From positions 1-17,300 of the forward strand of contig JAZQRT010000019.1 in the NCBI GenBank assembly GCA_045629725.1: DNA of 17,300 bases, given 5' to 3'. The DNA comes from SIG714 sp045629725 (GTDB lineage: Bacteria; Bacillota; Clostridia; Oscillospirales; CAG-272). Below are positions 1-6,950 of the stretch, piece after piece. The stretch's first letter is position 1. Each line of letters opens with the position of its first letter. The position numbers and the translations under genes were made by a program. The notes beneath the pieces were generated by a model that saw only the letters and a list, made by a program, of their open reading frames with translations, did not search any database and was not told the origin of the DNA.

Positions 1-712
1 CCTCAGCGGCAACCACACCCTTGTCCATGAATATGATCTTATCAGCGATCTCACGGGCAAACGCCATTTCGTGTGTGACGATTATCATTGTGGTATCCTC
101 CATGGAGAGCTGACGAAGAACTCGGAGCACCTCGCCTGTAAGCTCGGGGTCGAGTGCTGAGGTCGGCTCGTCAAAGCAGAGAATATCGGGCTTCATTGCA
201 AGTGCTCTTGCGATCGCAACTCGCTGCTGCTGACCTCCGGAAAGCTGGCAGGGATAGTGGTTCTTTTTATCGGACAATCCCACTCTTTCAAGAAGCTCCT
301 CAGCGTTTTTTTCGATCTCTGCAAATATATTTACCTTGTTTGCTTTGAAATCCTCTCGTTCTTCTGCGTGAAGCTTAGGAGCAAGGCAAATGTTTTCGAA
401 AGCGGTATATTGAGGAAAGAGATTAAAGTTTTGAAAAACCATTCCAAAATGAAGTCTCTTTTTTCTTTTTTCGCTTTCGGGGATGTTTTTATCCTTTACC
501 GCATCATAGATCAAATTGCCGTTCAAGTAGATCTGTCCCTCGTCCGGAGTTTCAAGAAAATTGATGCAACGAAGAAGCGTTGTCTTACCGCTTCCGGAAG
601 AACCGATAATAGCAAGAACATCGCCTGTGTTCATCGAAAAGTCGATTCCCTTCAATATTTGCGCAGAGGCACCGAAGGCTTTTTTTATGTTTTTAACTTC
701 AATAATACTCAC
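1..712 (-). CDS. Amino-acid ABC transporter ATP-binding protein (partial, C-terminus outside window)
   Basis: Cytoplasmic ATPase that powers import of a polar amino acid or related solute with the permease and binding protein encoded just upstream. Translating the minus strand from a GTG at 712-710 gives 237 codons without a stop, so the 3' end lies beyond the left edge. Visible motifs are Walker A GSSGSGKTT (residues 37-45), signature LSGGQQQ (157-163), Walker B LCFDEP with catalytic Glu182, and the H-loop His214 in a THE motif. These, with the LDPELTGEVL stretch after Walker B, fit the GlnQ/HisP family, which is normally about 240-250 residues, so only a few residues are missing. The GTG start is chosen because AAGGAGG lies about 7 bases before it and the protein then begins at the family's usual N-terminus. 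It starts 12 bp after the permease stop, so it is the third gene of the operon. The substrate cannot be told from sequence. Confidence 0.93.
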   Translation of the reverse strand, partial: MSIIEVKNIKKAFGASAQILKGIDFSMNTGDVLAIIGSSGSGKTTLLRCINFLETPDEGQIYLNGNLIYDAVKDKNIPESEKRKKRLHFGMVFQNFNLFPQYTAFENICLAPKLHAEEREDFKANKVNIFAEIEKNAEELLERVGLSDKKNHYPCQLSGGQQQRVAIARALAMKPDILCFDEPTSALDPELTGEVLRVLRQLSMEDTTMIIVTHEMAFAREIADKIIFMDKGVVAAE

Positions 713-724
713 GGTTGCCCCTCC

Positions 725-1414
725 TTATGCCTTGAAATATGAAAGCTTATTTTCAAGCTTTCCGAGAACGATGGTGAGTATTCCGACAAATATAAGATAG
801 AATACACCTGCGTAGAACATAGGCCAAATGAGAGCTTCAGCCATGAGAAGCTTTGACTGATAGATAATTTCACCCACAGTCAGTACATTTGCAAGGGATG
901 TGTCCTTAACAAGGGTGATAACCTCGTTGCCCATGGGGGGAAGAATTCTCTTGATAACCTGCTTGAGGACGATCTTTTTGAATATCTGAGATTTTGTAAG
1001 TCCGAGGACCTGTCCTGCTTCATACTGTCCGGCAGGTATGCTTTCAATTCCGCCTCGATAGATCTCGGAGAAATAGCATGCGTAGTTTATAATGAATGCT
1101 ATCGTAACAGCTATAAATCTACCCATGTTTTCAACTCCGAATTCAAGTTGGAAAATGAGGTCAAGATCCGAGAAAAGCTTGAACCCCAAGAAATTGGGTA
1201 CGTAGTATACGATCATTATCTGGAGCATAAGCGGAACACCGCGTATGATCCAGACAAATATCTTTGATATGAAGCTGAGGGGTTTGAATTTGCTCATTGA
1301 CGCAAAGGATATTGCAAGTCCCAAGGGAAGGGAAAAGATAAGTGTCAAAAGAAAGAGCAAAAGTGTCAACCCAAAGCCGTTTAAAAGGTAAAGCGTTACC
1401 TGCCAAAAGGTCAT
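725..1414 (-). CDS. Amino-acid ABC transporter permease (HisM/GlnP family)
   Basis: Integral membrane subunit of a polar amino acid ABC importer, 229 residues, a normal length for the family. Hydrophobic segments alternate along the chain: one at residues 10-36, one ending near the conserved RGVPLMLQI motif (58-66), one around 100-114, and a last pair near the C-terminus. The block AxYFSEIYRGGIESIPAGQ (about 112-130) followed by YEAGQVLGLT is the typical HisM-family EAA loop that docks on the ATPase. The ATG at 1414 has a GGAG element about 7 bases upstream and begins 20 bp after the stop of the binding-protein gene, consistent with one transcript. Only one permease gene is present, so the pore is probably a homodimer, as in GlnP-type systems. 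Confidence 0.95.
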   Translation of the reverse strand: MTFWQVTLYLLNGFGLTLLLFLLTLIFSLPLGLAISFASMSKFKPLSFISKIFVWIIRGVPLMLQIMIVYYVPNFLGFKLFSDLDLIFQLEFGVENMGRFIAVTIAFIINYACYFSEIYRGGIESIPAGQYEAGQVLGLTKSQIFKKIVLKQVIKRILPPMGNEVITLVKDTSLANVLTVGEIIYQSKLLMAEALIWPMFYAGVFYLIFVGILTIVLGKLENKLSYFKA

Positions 1415-1434
1415 TATGTAGCTCCGTTTAGTTA

Positions 1435-2226
1435 TTACTTTTTCTGGTCAGAAAAATCTGTGATAGTTGTTGTTTCAACACCGTACTTTTCAGCAAGTGT
1501 CTTAAGGTAGCCGCTCTCAGCAAGTGCTTCAAGCTGTTCGTTAACCTTTGCTGTGAGGTCGCTGCCCTTCTTGAAGCCGATACCGTAGTATTCAACGTCA
1601 CTGGAAAGAGCTTCAATGATCTCGAGATCAGCGTAGTCGCCCTTACCAACAAGGCTCTTAGCGAGCTGAGCGTCAACTACTGCAAACTGAGCTGTACCTG
1701 CGAATACCTCGAAGATAGCCTCTGTCTGCTTTGTAACTGTCTTAACGATTGCGCCTTCAAAGCTCTTTGCGTAGCTTTCGCCTGCGGAAGCAGCTTCAAC
1801 GTAACCGATCTTATCCTTGAGGTTATCAGCAGAAGCGATTCCGGAATCCTTCTTAACAACGATAACCTGCTTGTTTTCCATGTAGTTGTAAGAGAAGTCA
1901 ACGAGCTCTGCACGGGGTGTGCCGTCATCACTTCCGTTGGATGTAAATCCGTTCCAAATGCAGTGGATGGAGTCTGAGTTAAGCTCTGTGTACTTCTGTT
2001 CCCATACGATTTCCTTGAAAACTACTGTGTAGCCGAGGTTTTCAAATACCTTCTTTGCAAGCTCAGTGTCGAAACCAACGAGCTCACCGTCAGCATTTTT
2101 GTAGTTCATGGGCTCATAGATTGTGTATCCGACAACGATAACGTCTTTTGTGTTACAAGATGCCATTGTTACGATACCCATTGCAAGGATGAGTGCGATT
2201 GCTATTAATTTGATTGCGTTTTTCAT
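1435..2226 (-). CDS. Amino-acid ABC transporter substrate-binding lipoprotein (SBP family 3)
   Basis: Extracytoplasmic receptor of the importer, 263 residues. The N-terminus has Lys residues, a hydrophobic stretch and a lipobox M-A-S-Cys24, so the mature protein should be lipid-anchored at Cys24. The mature part starts with VVGYTIYEPMNYKN, then the GELVGFDTELAKKVFE motif typical of bacterial extracellular solute-binding family 3 (PF00497). It continues with a second lobe containing the QFAVVDAQLAK hinge-region motif and the C-terminal pattern LEALAESGYLKTLAEKYG. AGGAG lies about 8 bases before the ATG at 2226. It is the first gene of the operon and has its own promoter at 2270-2298, which fits the usual excess of binding protein over transporter. 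Codons ending in C or G in Lys, Phe and Tyr are frequent, suggesting high expression. The ligand is not predictable by eye. Confidence 0.94.
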   Translation of the reverse strand: MKNAIKLIAIALILAMGIVTMASCNTKDVIVVGYTIYEPMNYKNADGELVGFDTELAKKVFENLGYTVVFKEIVWEQKYTELNSDSIHCIWNGFTSNGSDDGTPRAELVDFSYNYMENKQVIVVKKDSGIASADNLKDKIGYVEAASAGESYAKSFEGAIVKTVTKQTEAIFEVFAGTAQFAVVDAQLAKSLVGKGDYADLEIIEALSSDVEYYGIGFKKGSDLTAKVNEQLEALAESGYLKTLAEKYGVETTTITDFSDQKK

Positions 2227-2269
2227 TTTTTTAGTCTCCTTTTTGACTGAAATTTTTAAAAGCCTGTGT

Positions 2270-2298
2270 ATTATATCATACTTTTTTCACTTTTGCAA
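2270..2298 (-). promoter_or_regulatory. Sigma-A promoter of the ABC importer operon
   Basis: On the minus strand the -35 hexamer TTGCAA (2293-2298) is followed after exactly 17 bases by TATAAT (2270-2275). Transcription would begin near 2263 and give a leader of about 37 nt before the ATG, too short for a riboswitch. The site lies between the clpX terminator and the binding-protein gene, as expected for a separate operon. Confidence 0.75.
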
Positions 2299-2364
2299 TA
2301 GGATAATATGCTAATTTACTAAAGTGATATTAAACTTTTTATGTATAAAATATTACAAAAATAT

Positions 2365-2396
2365 AAACACCCTCCAACGTGATTTAGAGGGTGTTT
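2365..2396 (-). terminator. Rho-independent terminator after clpX
   Basis: A 10-bp inverted repeat (2365-2374 with 2387-2396; arms AAACACCCTC and GAGGGTGTTT) encloses a 12-nt loop. On the minus strand it starts 8 bases after the clpX stop and is followed by TATATTTTTG. On the plus strand it is followed by TTTT, so it could act both ways, but there is no plus-strand gene to terminate. It separates clpX from the ABC operon. Confidence 0.8.
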
Positions 2397-2404
2397 TTTA
2401 TTAG

Positions 2405-3706
2405 TTAAACTGCAATTTCAGTATCTTCTTCCGATACTTCTTTTATTATATATTCGGGCTTGGTTCCGTTTTTAACACAATCCTCGTTTACGATGACCTT
2501 AACAATATTTTCCATTGAAGGTGCTTCGTACATGATATCGAGCATGACGGACTCCATAATGGAACGCAGACCTCTTGCGCCCGTTGCACGTTCAATGGCT
2601 CTGTCTGCAATCATATTCAAAGCTTCATCTGTAAATTCAAGCTCAATATCATCGATCTTGAAAAGCTTTTGATACTGCTTTAAGATTGCATTTTTTGGCT
2701 TGGAGAGGATGCTGATGAGGGCATCTCTGTCAAGGTTTTCAAGTGTAACGATTACAGGAAGTCTTCCCACAAGCTCAGGGATAAGACCGAATTTTATAAC
2801 GTCATGAGGACCAACGTCGGAATATATTTTGGTGGAGCTTTTTTCCTTTTTGGATTTTACGCTTCCCGAAAATCCCATGCTTTGAGAGCCTTCGCGTTTT
2901 TCGACTATCTTATCAATAGTGTCGAAAGCACCGCCGCAAATGAAAAGAATGTTTTCCGTGTTGATCTGTATAAAATCCTGATTGGGATGCTTACGCCCAC
3001 CTTGAGGCGGAACGTTAGCCACAGTTCCTTCAAGGATCTTGAGAAGCGCCTGTTGAACGCCCTCTCCGGAAACATCTCTTGTAATGGAGCGGTTCTCGCT
3101 TCTTCTTGCGATCTTATCGATCTCGTCGATATAAATGATACCTTTTTCAGCCATATTTATATCAAACTCAGCGGCTTGAATGAGCTTTAAAAGAATATTT
3201 TCAACATCTTCGCCTACATATCCTGCTTCGGTGAGTGTTGTTGCATCCGCGATCGCAAAGGGGACCTTGAGTGTCTTGGCAAGCATTTGAGCAAGGTAAG
3301 TCTTACCAACGCCCGTGGGACCAAGAAGGAGTACGTTGCTTTTGCGGATCTCAACGCCGTCATCGGCTTTTCCGTTTTTTTCTTTTTTTGAAAGTATCCT
3401 TTTGTAGTGATTATAAACTGCCACGGAAAGAGCTTTTTTTGCGTCATCCTGTCCAACTACATAATCGTCGAGGCTCTTTTTGATCTCAGCGGGTTTAGGA
3501 AGATCGCTGAGCGTCATGGGATCCTTGGAGGATTTTTTTCTTTTTGGGGAATTCAGTCCCTTGTGCTCTGCAATAAGCTCCGAGCAGGCGCTTACGCAAT
3601 CCTCGCATATATATGCTCCGTCTCCCGAAGGAATGAGAAATTGAACATGTCGTTCATCACGTCCGCAAAAGGAACAGTGACGAAGGACATCTCTACCATT
3701 TGCCAT
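2405..3706 (-). CDS. clpX: ATP-dependent Clp protease ATP-binding subunit ClpX
   Basis: Hexameric AAA+ unfoldase that recognises, unfolds and threads substrates into ClpP, 433 residues. The N-terminal zinc-binding domain has Cys11, Cys14, Cys34 and Cys37. The AAA+ core shows Walker A GPTGVGKT (129-136), the GYVG pore-1 loop (162-165), Walker B IIYIDEID with D194-E195, the RKH pore loop (238-240), the LVGRLPV arginine region and the sensor-2 motif GARGLRS. The ClpP-docking loop, normally IGF, reads MGF (277-279), a mild substitution. AAAGG lies about 7 bases upstream of the ATG at 3706. The gene follows clpP by 76 bp, a spacer holding a strong hairpin, and is closed by the terminator at 2365-2396. 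All essential motifs are present, so the protein should be active with the neighbouring ClpP. Confidence 0.98.
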   Translation of the reverse strand: MANGRDVLRHCSFCGRDERHVQFLIPSGDGAYICEDCVSACSELIAEHKGLNSPKRKKSSKDPMTLSDLPKPAEIKKSLDDYVVGQDDAKKALSVAVYNHYKRILSKKEKNGKADDGVEIRKSNVLLLGPTGVGKTYLAQMLAKTLKVPFAIADATTLTEAGYVGEDVENILLKLIQAAEFDINMAEKGIIYIDEIDKIARRSENRSITRDVSGEGVQQALLKILEGTVANVPPQGGRKHPNQDFIQINTENILFICGGAFDTIDKIVEKREGSQSMGFSGSVKSKKEKSSTKIYSDVGPHDVIKFGLIPELVGRLPVIVTLENLDRDALISILSKPKNAILKQYQKLFKIDDIELEFTDEALNMIADRAIERATGARGLRSIMESVMLDIMYEAPSMENIVKVIVNEDCVKNGTKPEYIIKEVSEEDTEIAV

Positions 3707-3741
3707 AGATATACCTTTCTTAAGTTCTTTTTATAAGTTAA

Positions 3742-3777
3742 GGGGCTGTTCAAAGCTTATACCCTTGAACAGTCCCC
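3742..3777 (-). other. Intercistronic hairpin between clpP and clpX
   Basis: An inverted repeat joins 3742-3753 (GGGGCTGTTCAA) with 3765-3777, giving 12 bp with one bulged base around an 11-nt loop. On the minus transcript it begins 5 nt after the clpP stop. It is followed by TTAACTTATAAAAAG, not a clean U-tract, so a partial terminator or a structure that protects the clpP 3' end is more likely than full termination. Confidence 0.55.
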
Positions 3778-3782
3778 GAAGC

Positions 3783-4367
3783 TTAGATTCTCTTATCGAT
3801 TACTTTGTCAATGAGTCCGAATTCAGCAGCTGCTTCGGCTGAAAGGAAATTATCTCTTTCAGTTGCGGCAACGATCTCCTCATAGCTCTTGCCTGTGTTT
3901 GCGGCAAGTATTCTGTTGAGACGCTCCTTTGTTTTAATAATGTGGTCTGCATGGATCTTAATATCCGTTGCCTGACCCTGCATTCCGCCGAGGGGCTGGT
4001 GGATCATGATCTCACTGTTGGGCAGAGCAAGGCGTGTGCCTTTTGCGCCGGATGAAAGAAGGAATGCACCCATACTTGCTGCCATTCCGATACAAATTGT
4101 GGAAACATCGCATTTGATAAAGTTCATGGTATCGTAAATTGCAAGACCTGCTGAAACCGATCCTCCGGGACTGTTGATATAAAGACAGATATCCTTATCG
4201 GGATCCTGTGATTCAAGGAAAAGCAGCTGTGCAACAACAAGGGATGCAGTAACGTCATTCACTTCATCAGCAAGAAATATAATACGGTCATTAAGCAATC
4301 TTGAATAAATATCGTAAGCTCTTTCGCCTCTGTTTGTTTGCTCAATGACGGTTGGTACAAGTGCCAT
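3783..4367 (-). CDS. clpP: ATP-dependent Clp protease proteolytic subunit ClpP
   Basis: Serine peptidase that forms the two-ring, 14-subunit chamber of the Clp protease; it degrades substrates delivered by ClpX and other Clp ATPases. At 194 residues it has the family's normal length. The catalytic triad is visible as Ser98 in GMAASMGAFLL, His123 in IMIHQPLGG and Asp172 in ERDNFLS. The N-terminus MALVPTVIEQTNRGERAYDI is the classic start with a very short pro-sequence. A perfect AGGAGGT sits about 7 bases before the ATG at 4367. It lies between tig and clpX on the same strand, the order tig-clpP-clpX known from many bacteria. I see no CtsR or CIRCE operator in the 164-bp upstream spacer, so heat-shock control of those kinds is not supported. 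Confidence 0.98.
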   Translation of the reverse strand: MALVPTVIEQTNRGERAYDIYSRLLNDRIIFLADEVNDVTASLVVAQLLFLESQDPDKDICLYINSPGGSVSAGLAIYDTMNFIKCDVSTICIGMAASMGAFLLSSGAKGTRLALPNSEIMIHQPLGGMQGQATDIKIHADHIIKTKERLNRILAANTGKSYEEIVAATERDNFLSAEAAAEFGLIDKVIDKRI

Positions 4368-4430
4368 TTGTTTACCTCCTGATTAATTTTGTTTTAGGAA
4401 ATTACTCTGTTTGTAAGATAATTTCAAAGA

Positions 4431-4472
4431 GGCGCACTTGTGCGAGTGAGTTTACCCATGCGGAGGTGCGCC
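4431..4472 (-). other. Long-range inverted repeat in the clpP leader
   Basis: The arms 4431-4437 (GGCGCAC) and 4466-4472 (GTGCGCC) are perfect 7-bp complements across a 28-nt interior. The first arm can instead fold locally, CGCAC-TT-GTGCG (4433-4444), so two exclusive structures are possible. It sits about 63 bases before clpP. On the plus strand it precedes TTTTT, but no plus gene ends there. A role is inferred only. Confidence 0.4.
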
Positions 4473-4484
4473 GCTTTTTGTTAA

Positions 4485-4514
4485 AACCCCTCAAATATCT
4501 TTGAAGGGTTTTGT
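4485..4514 (-). terminator. Terminator-like hairpin after tig
   Basis: On the minus transcript AAAACCCTTCAAA, a 4-nt loop and TTTGAGGGGTTTT form a 13-bp stem that is complete except for one U-G wobble. On the plus strand the same position would be a C-A mismatch, so the minus strand is the one selected to fold. It lies about 17 bases after the tig stop. The U run is built into the stem and followed by AACAAAAAG, so termination may be partial, leaving some read-through into clpP. Confidence 0.6.
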
Positions 4515-4531
4515 GTTTTTAAATTGTTAGA

Positions 4532-5812
4532 TTATTCGCTGATCTTTGCAGATTCCTTAACGATCTTAACAGCCTTGTTTACGCTGAGATCCTTCTTGAT
4601 GTCAGCAGCATCAACAAGCTCACGAACCTTATCAGCCTCAAGGTTATAAACCTCTGCGAGCTTTGTGTATTCTGCATCGATCTCTTCTTCTGTAACTTCA
4701 ACGTTTTCAAGCTCTGCGATCTTTTCAAGAGCAAGTCTTGTCTTAACCTGACGCTCTGCCTGAGGACGGAGCTGCTCACGAAGACCATCAAGAGTCATAC
4801 CTGTGTACTTGAAGTATGTCTTCATATCAAGTCCGTTCATGCGGAGTCTTGAATCGTAATCTCTTACGAAGTTCTCTGTTTCAGCTGTGAACATTTCCTC
4901 GGGAATGTCAGCGTGGAGTCTTTCGATAAGAGCGTCGATAAGCTGAGCTTCAACTTCCTGATCTGCCTGTGCTTCCTTGCTGCTCTTGATTTTAGCCTCA
5001 ATGTCAGCCTTATATTCATCAAGTGTATCAAATTCGGAAACATCGCGAGCAAGCTCGTCGTCGATCTCGGGAAGCTCAACCTTCTTGATCTCGTGGAGTT
5101 TGATTGCGAATACTGCTTCCTTACCTGCAAGGTCGGGAGCGTGGTACTCAGCAGGGAATGTTACTGTGATGTCGAAGGACTCACCGATGGAGTGTCCAAC
5201 AACCTGCTCCTCAAAACCGGGAATGAAAGAGCCTGAACCAAGCTCAAGGTTCTGCTTTTCTGCTGTGCCGCCTTCAAACTTAACGCCGTCAACGGATCCG
5301 GAGTAGTCGATAACTACCATATCGCCGTTTTCTGCTGCTCTGTCTGTGATGTCTACTGTACGAGAGTTTCTCTGACGTACTCTTTCAAGCTCAGCCTCAA
5401 CCTCTGCGGGAGTAACCTCTGCAACCTTACGTGTTACTTCGATACCCTTGTATTCGTCAACAGTTACTTCGGGCTTAACCTTGATTGTTGCGATAACAAC
5501 AACCTGCTCGTCATTGATGTCCTCGATGTCGATGTCAGGTGCGCTTACTGCGTCGAAACCGGAAGCTTCAAGTGCAAGGGGATATTCCTTGGGAAGAAGA
5601 TTGTTGATAGCATCTTCATAGAAGAATCCCTTACCGTACATCTTCTCGATCATATTTCTGGGAGCCTTACCCTTTCTGAATCCGGGAATTGTGATGTTAG
5701 CTGCCTGCTTGCGGTAAACCTTTTCTACCTCTGCTTTAAAATCTGCGCCGGCAATGCTGAATTTGATCTCAGCGGTGCTGCCTTCTTTTTTGATTGCTGA
5801 TATAAGTGTCAT
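4532..5812 (-). CDS. tig: Trigger factor, ribosome-associated chaperone
   Basis: Folding helper that binds the 50S exit tunnel near L23 and shields nascent chains; it also has peptidyl-prolyl isomerase activity. The 426 residues match the family. The N-terminal ribosome-binding domain carries the signature GFRKGKAPR (44-52). The FKBP-like isomerase domain covers about 162-245 (GDMVVIDYSGSVDG, then LGSGSFIPGFEEQVVG). The C-terminal substrate-binding domain is rich in charged helices and ends near LSVNKAVKIVKESA. GGAGG lies 8 bases before the ATG at 5812 and a near-consensus promoter lies at 5860-5887. Strong preference for AAG, TTC, TAC and GAG codons points to high expression. It is the first gene of the tig-clpP-clpX group, so it may share a transcript with them despite the hairpins in between. 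Confidence 0.98.
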   Translation of the reverse strand: MTLISAIKKEGSTAEIKFSIAGADFKAEVEKVYRKQAANITIPGFRKGKAPRNMIEKMYGKGFFYEDAINNLLPKEYPLALEASGFDAVSAPDIDIEDINDEQVVVIATIKVKPEVTVDEYKGIEVTRKVAEVTPAEVEAELERVRQRNSRTVDITDRAAENGDMVVIDYSGSVDGVKFEGGTAEKQNLELGSGSFIPGFEEQVVGHSIGESFDITVTFPAEYHAPDLAGKEAVFAIKLHEIKKVELPEIDDELARDVSEFDTLDEYKADIEAKIKSSKEAQADQEVEAQLIDALIERLHADIPEEMFTAETENFVRDYDSRLRMNGLDMKTYFKYTGMTLDGLREQLRPQAERQVKTRLALEKIAELENVEVTEEEIDAEYTKLAEVYNLEADKVRELVDAADIKKDLSVNKAVKIVKESAKISE

Positions 5813-5859
5813 TTTTTATTCCTCCGAATATTAAACATTTTCAAAAACATACATCATAT

Positions 5860-5887
5860 ATTTTAGCAGTAAAAAAAAATATGTCAA
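5860..5887 (-). promoter_or_regulatory. Sigma-A promoter of tig (extended -10)
   Basis: On the minus strand a perfect -35 TTGACA (5882-5887) is followed after 16 bases by TAAAAT (5860-5865), with TGC directly before the -10 as an extended -10 element. The spacer contains a run of nine or ten T. The start would be near 5853, giving a leader of about 40 nt. Confidence 0.75.
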
Positions 5888-5951
5888 TATATTTTCAATA
5901 AATTTTTCTAAAAATTCAAAATTTTATCCCATTTTACCTATAATTTTCGAT

Positions 5952-6665
5952 TTATACAGTAAATTTTTGGATGTGATATGGGTAAAAATCCAAAAAGTCG
6001 GATGAAATGAGCCGCATTTCAATTCCTTCAAAATCATAAAGGCGCGGAATATTGTATTTCCCGTGTATATGACCGAAGAAACAGCGCCGAACCTCATAGC
6101 TTTTCATAGTGGAGATGAGCTGTTTGCATACAAATCCGTCAAGAGCGGGAGGGAAGTGGAGAAAAACGAGCTTTTCAAGCTCCGGAAATTCTGTTTTAGC
6201 AAACTCAAGACTTCTTTCAAGTCTTCCTGCTTCGCGGAGAACTATTTTTTCGTAGTCTGCATCCTTGGGAGAATTTCCCTCTGTAAACCAACCTCTTGTT
6301 CCGCAAATTGCAAATCCTTCTGCTTCGATGGCGTTGTTGTGCAAGAGCTCTATGGTATGTATATTATTTTCTGCAAGTGCTTTATTGATCTTGGAAGCTG
6401 TACTCCACCAATATTCATGGTTGCCTTTTGATATTATTTTTCTTCCCGGAAGGGAATTGAGAAATTTCAAGTCGGGGATCGCATCCTCAAGGGTCATTGC
6501 CCAAGAAATATCGCCGGGGATTATGACAGTATCTTCTGCTTTTATTAGTTCATTCCATCTTTTTTCGATTTTTTTCATATGATTTTGCCATCGTCCGTGA
6601 AAAACGTCCATTGGTTTATCTCCGGTACATGACAGATGAAGATCAGCCATTACGAAAAGTGCCAT
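5952..6665 (-). CDS. Predicted metallophosphoesterase (calcineurin-like, COG1768 type)
   Basis: Probable dinuclear metal phosphohydrolase of unknown substrate, 237 residues, cytoplasmic with no signal peptide. The metal-binding motifs appear in order: D8-x-H10 in MADLHLS, GD52 in IIPGDISWA, GNHE (81-84), H170 in LHFPPA, and GHIH (198-201). The opening with DLHLS followed by KPMDVFHGRWQNH is characteristic of the COG1768 group of predicted phosphohydrolases rather than of SbcD or UDP-2,3-diacylglucosamine hydrolase. A GGGAGAGG element precedes the ATG at 6665. The gene stands alone between the tig promoter and a divergently read DUF1540 gene. No clear promoter was found in the 79-bp divergent spacer, and the AT-rich 3' flank has only a weak hairpin. 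Confidence 0.88.
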   Translation of the reverse strand: MALFVMADLHLSCTGDKPMDVFHGRWQNHMKKIEKRWNELIKAEDTVIIPGDISWAMTLEDAIPDLKFLNSLPGRKIISKGNHEYWWSTASKINKALAENNIHTIELLHNNAIEAEGFAICGTRGWFTEGNSPKDADYEKIVLREAGRLERSLEFAKTEFPELEKLVFLHFPPALDGFVCKQLISTMKSYEVRRCFFGHIHGKYNIPRLYDFEGIEMRLISSDFLDFYPYHIQKFTV

Positions 6666-6744
6666 AAAACCTCTCCCTTCATTGAATATTTTAATGTTCT
6701 CATGCCGATAATGTTTATAAATAACTTTAAAGGCGGTGTTTTTA

Positions 6745-6948
6745 ATGAATAACTTTATACCTTATGAGTCCTCGGGCTCCGAAAAAAAGTCCAAGAAAGC
6801 CAACAAGGGGATAATTTGCGATGTGCGAAACTGTGTATATCATGACGGTGTCGGCAAATGTATGGCAGGACAGATAGCCATCGGACCAAGCTATGCTACC
6901 TCATCCCGTGATACTGTTTGCGCAACCTTCAGACCAAAGAGTATGTAA
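6745..6948 (+). CDS. DUF1540 domain small protein
   Basis: Small cysteine-containing protein of unknown function, 67 residues. After a polar, Lys/Ser-rich N-terminus (about 1-22), the DUF1540 pattern follows: Cys25, Cys30, His33, Cys39 and Cys59, with CDVRNCVYHD and the ending DTVCATFRPK. The regular Cys/His spacing suggests metal binding, but this is inference. The start is the ATG at 6745, because AAGGCGG (6730-6736) lies 8 bases before it; a GTG at 6736 in the same frame would overlap that site. It is the only plus-strand gene in the left 12.7 kb. Its stop lies 2 bases from the stop of the opposing dipeptidase gene with no room for a terminator. Many spore formers carry several DUF1540 genes, but a sporulation role is not shown here. 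Confidence 0.85.
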   Translation: MNNFIPYESSGSEKKSKKANKGIICDVRNCVYHDGVGKCMAGQIAIGPSYATSSRDTVCATFRPKSM

Positions 6949-6950
6949 GG

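Noticed and set aside
257..742. Plus-strand open frame of 161 codons
   Set aside because: It is the complement of the ABC ATPase, whose motifs are clear on the minus strand; the predicted protein has no family features.
2227..2264. Riboswitch or T-box leader for the amino-acid importer
   Set aside because: The leader from the predicted start is about 37 nt and shows no conserved T-box or riboswitch elements.
4431..4480. Plus-strand terminator (GC stem followed by TTTTT)
   Set aside because: No plus-strand gene ends nearby, so it was listed only as an inverted repeat in the clpP leader.
4368..4531. CtsR or HrcA (CIRCE) operator in front of clpP
   Set aside because: Neither the GGTCAAA-type heptad repeat nor the TTAGCACTC inverted repeat is present.
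5888..5951. Terminator after the metallophosphoesterase gene
   Set aside because: The AT-rich spacer can form only short A/T stems without a GC-rich core.
6666..6744. Promoters in the phosphoesterase/DUF1540 divergent spacer
   Set aside because: Only weak pairs such as TTGAAT-19-GATAAT or TTAATG-18-TTATAA were found; spacing or match is too poor to call.
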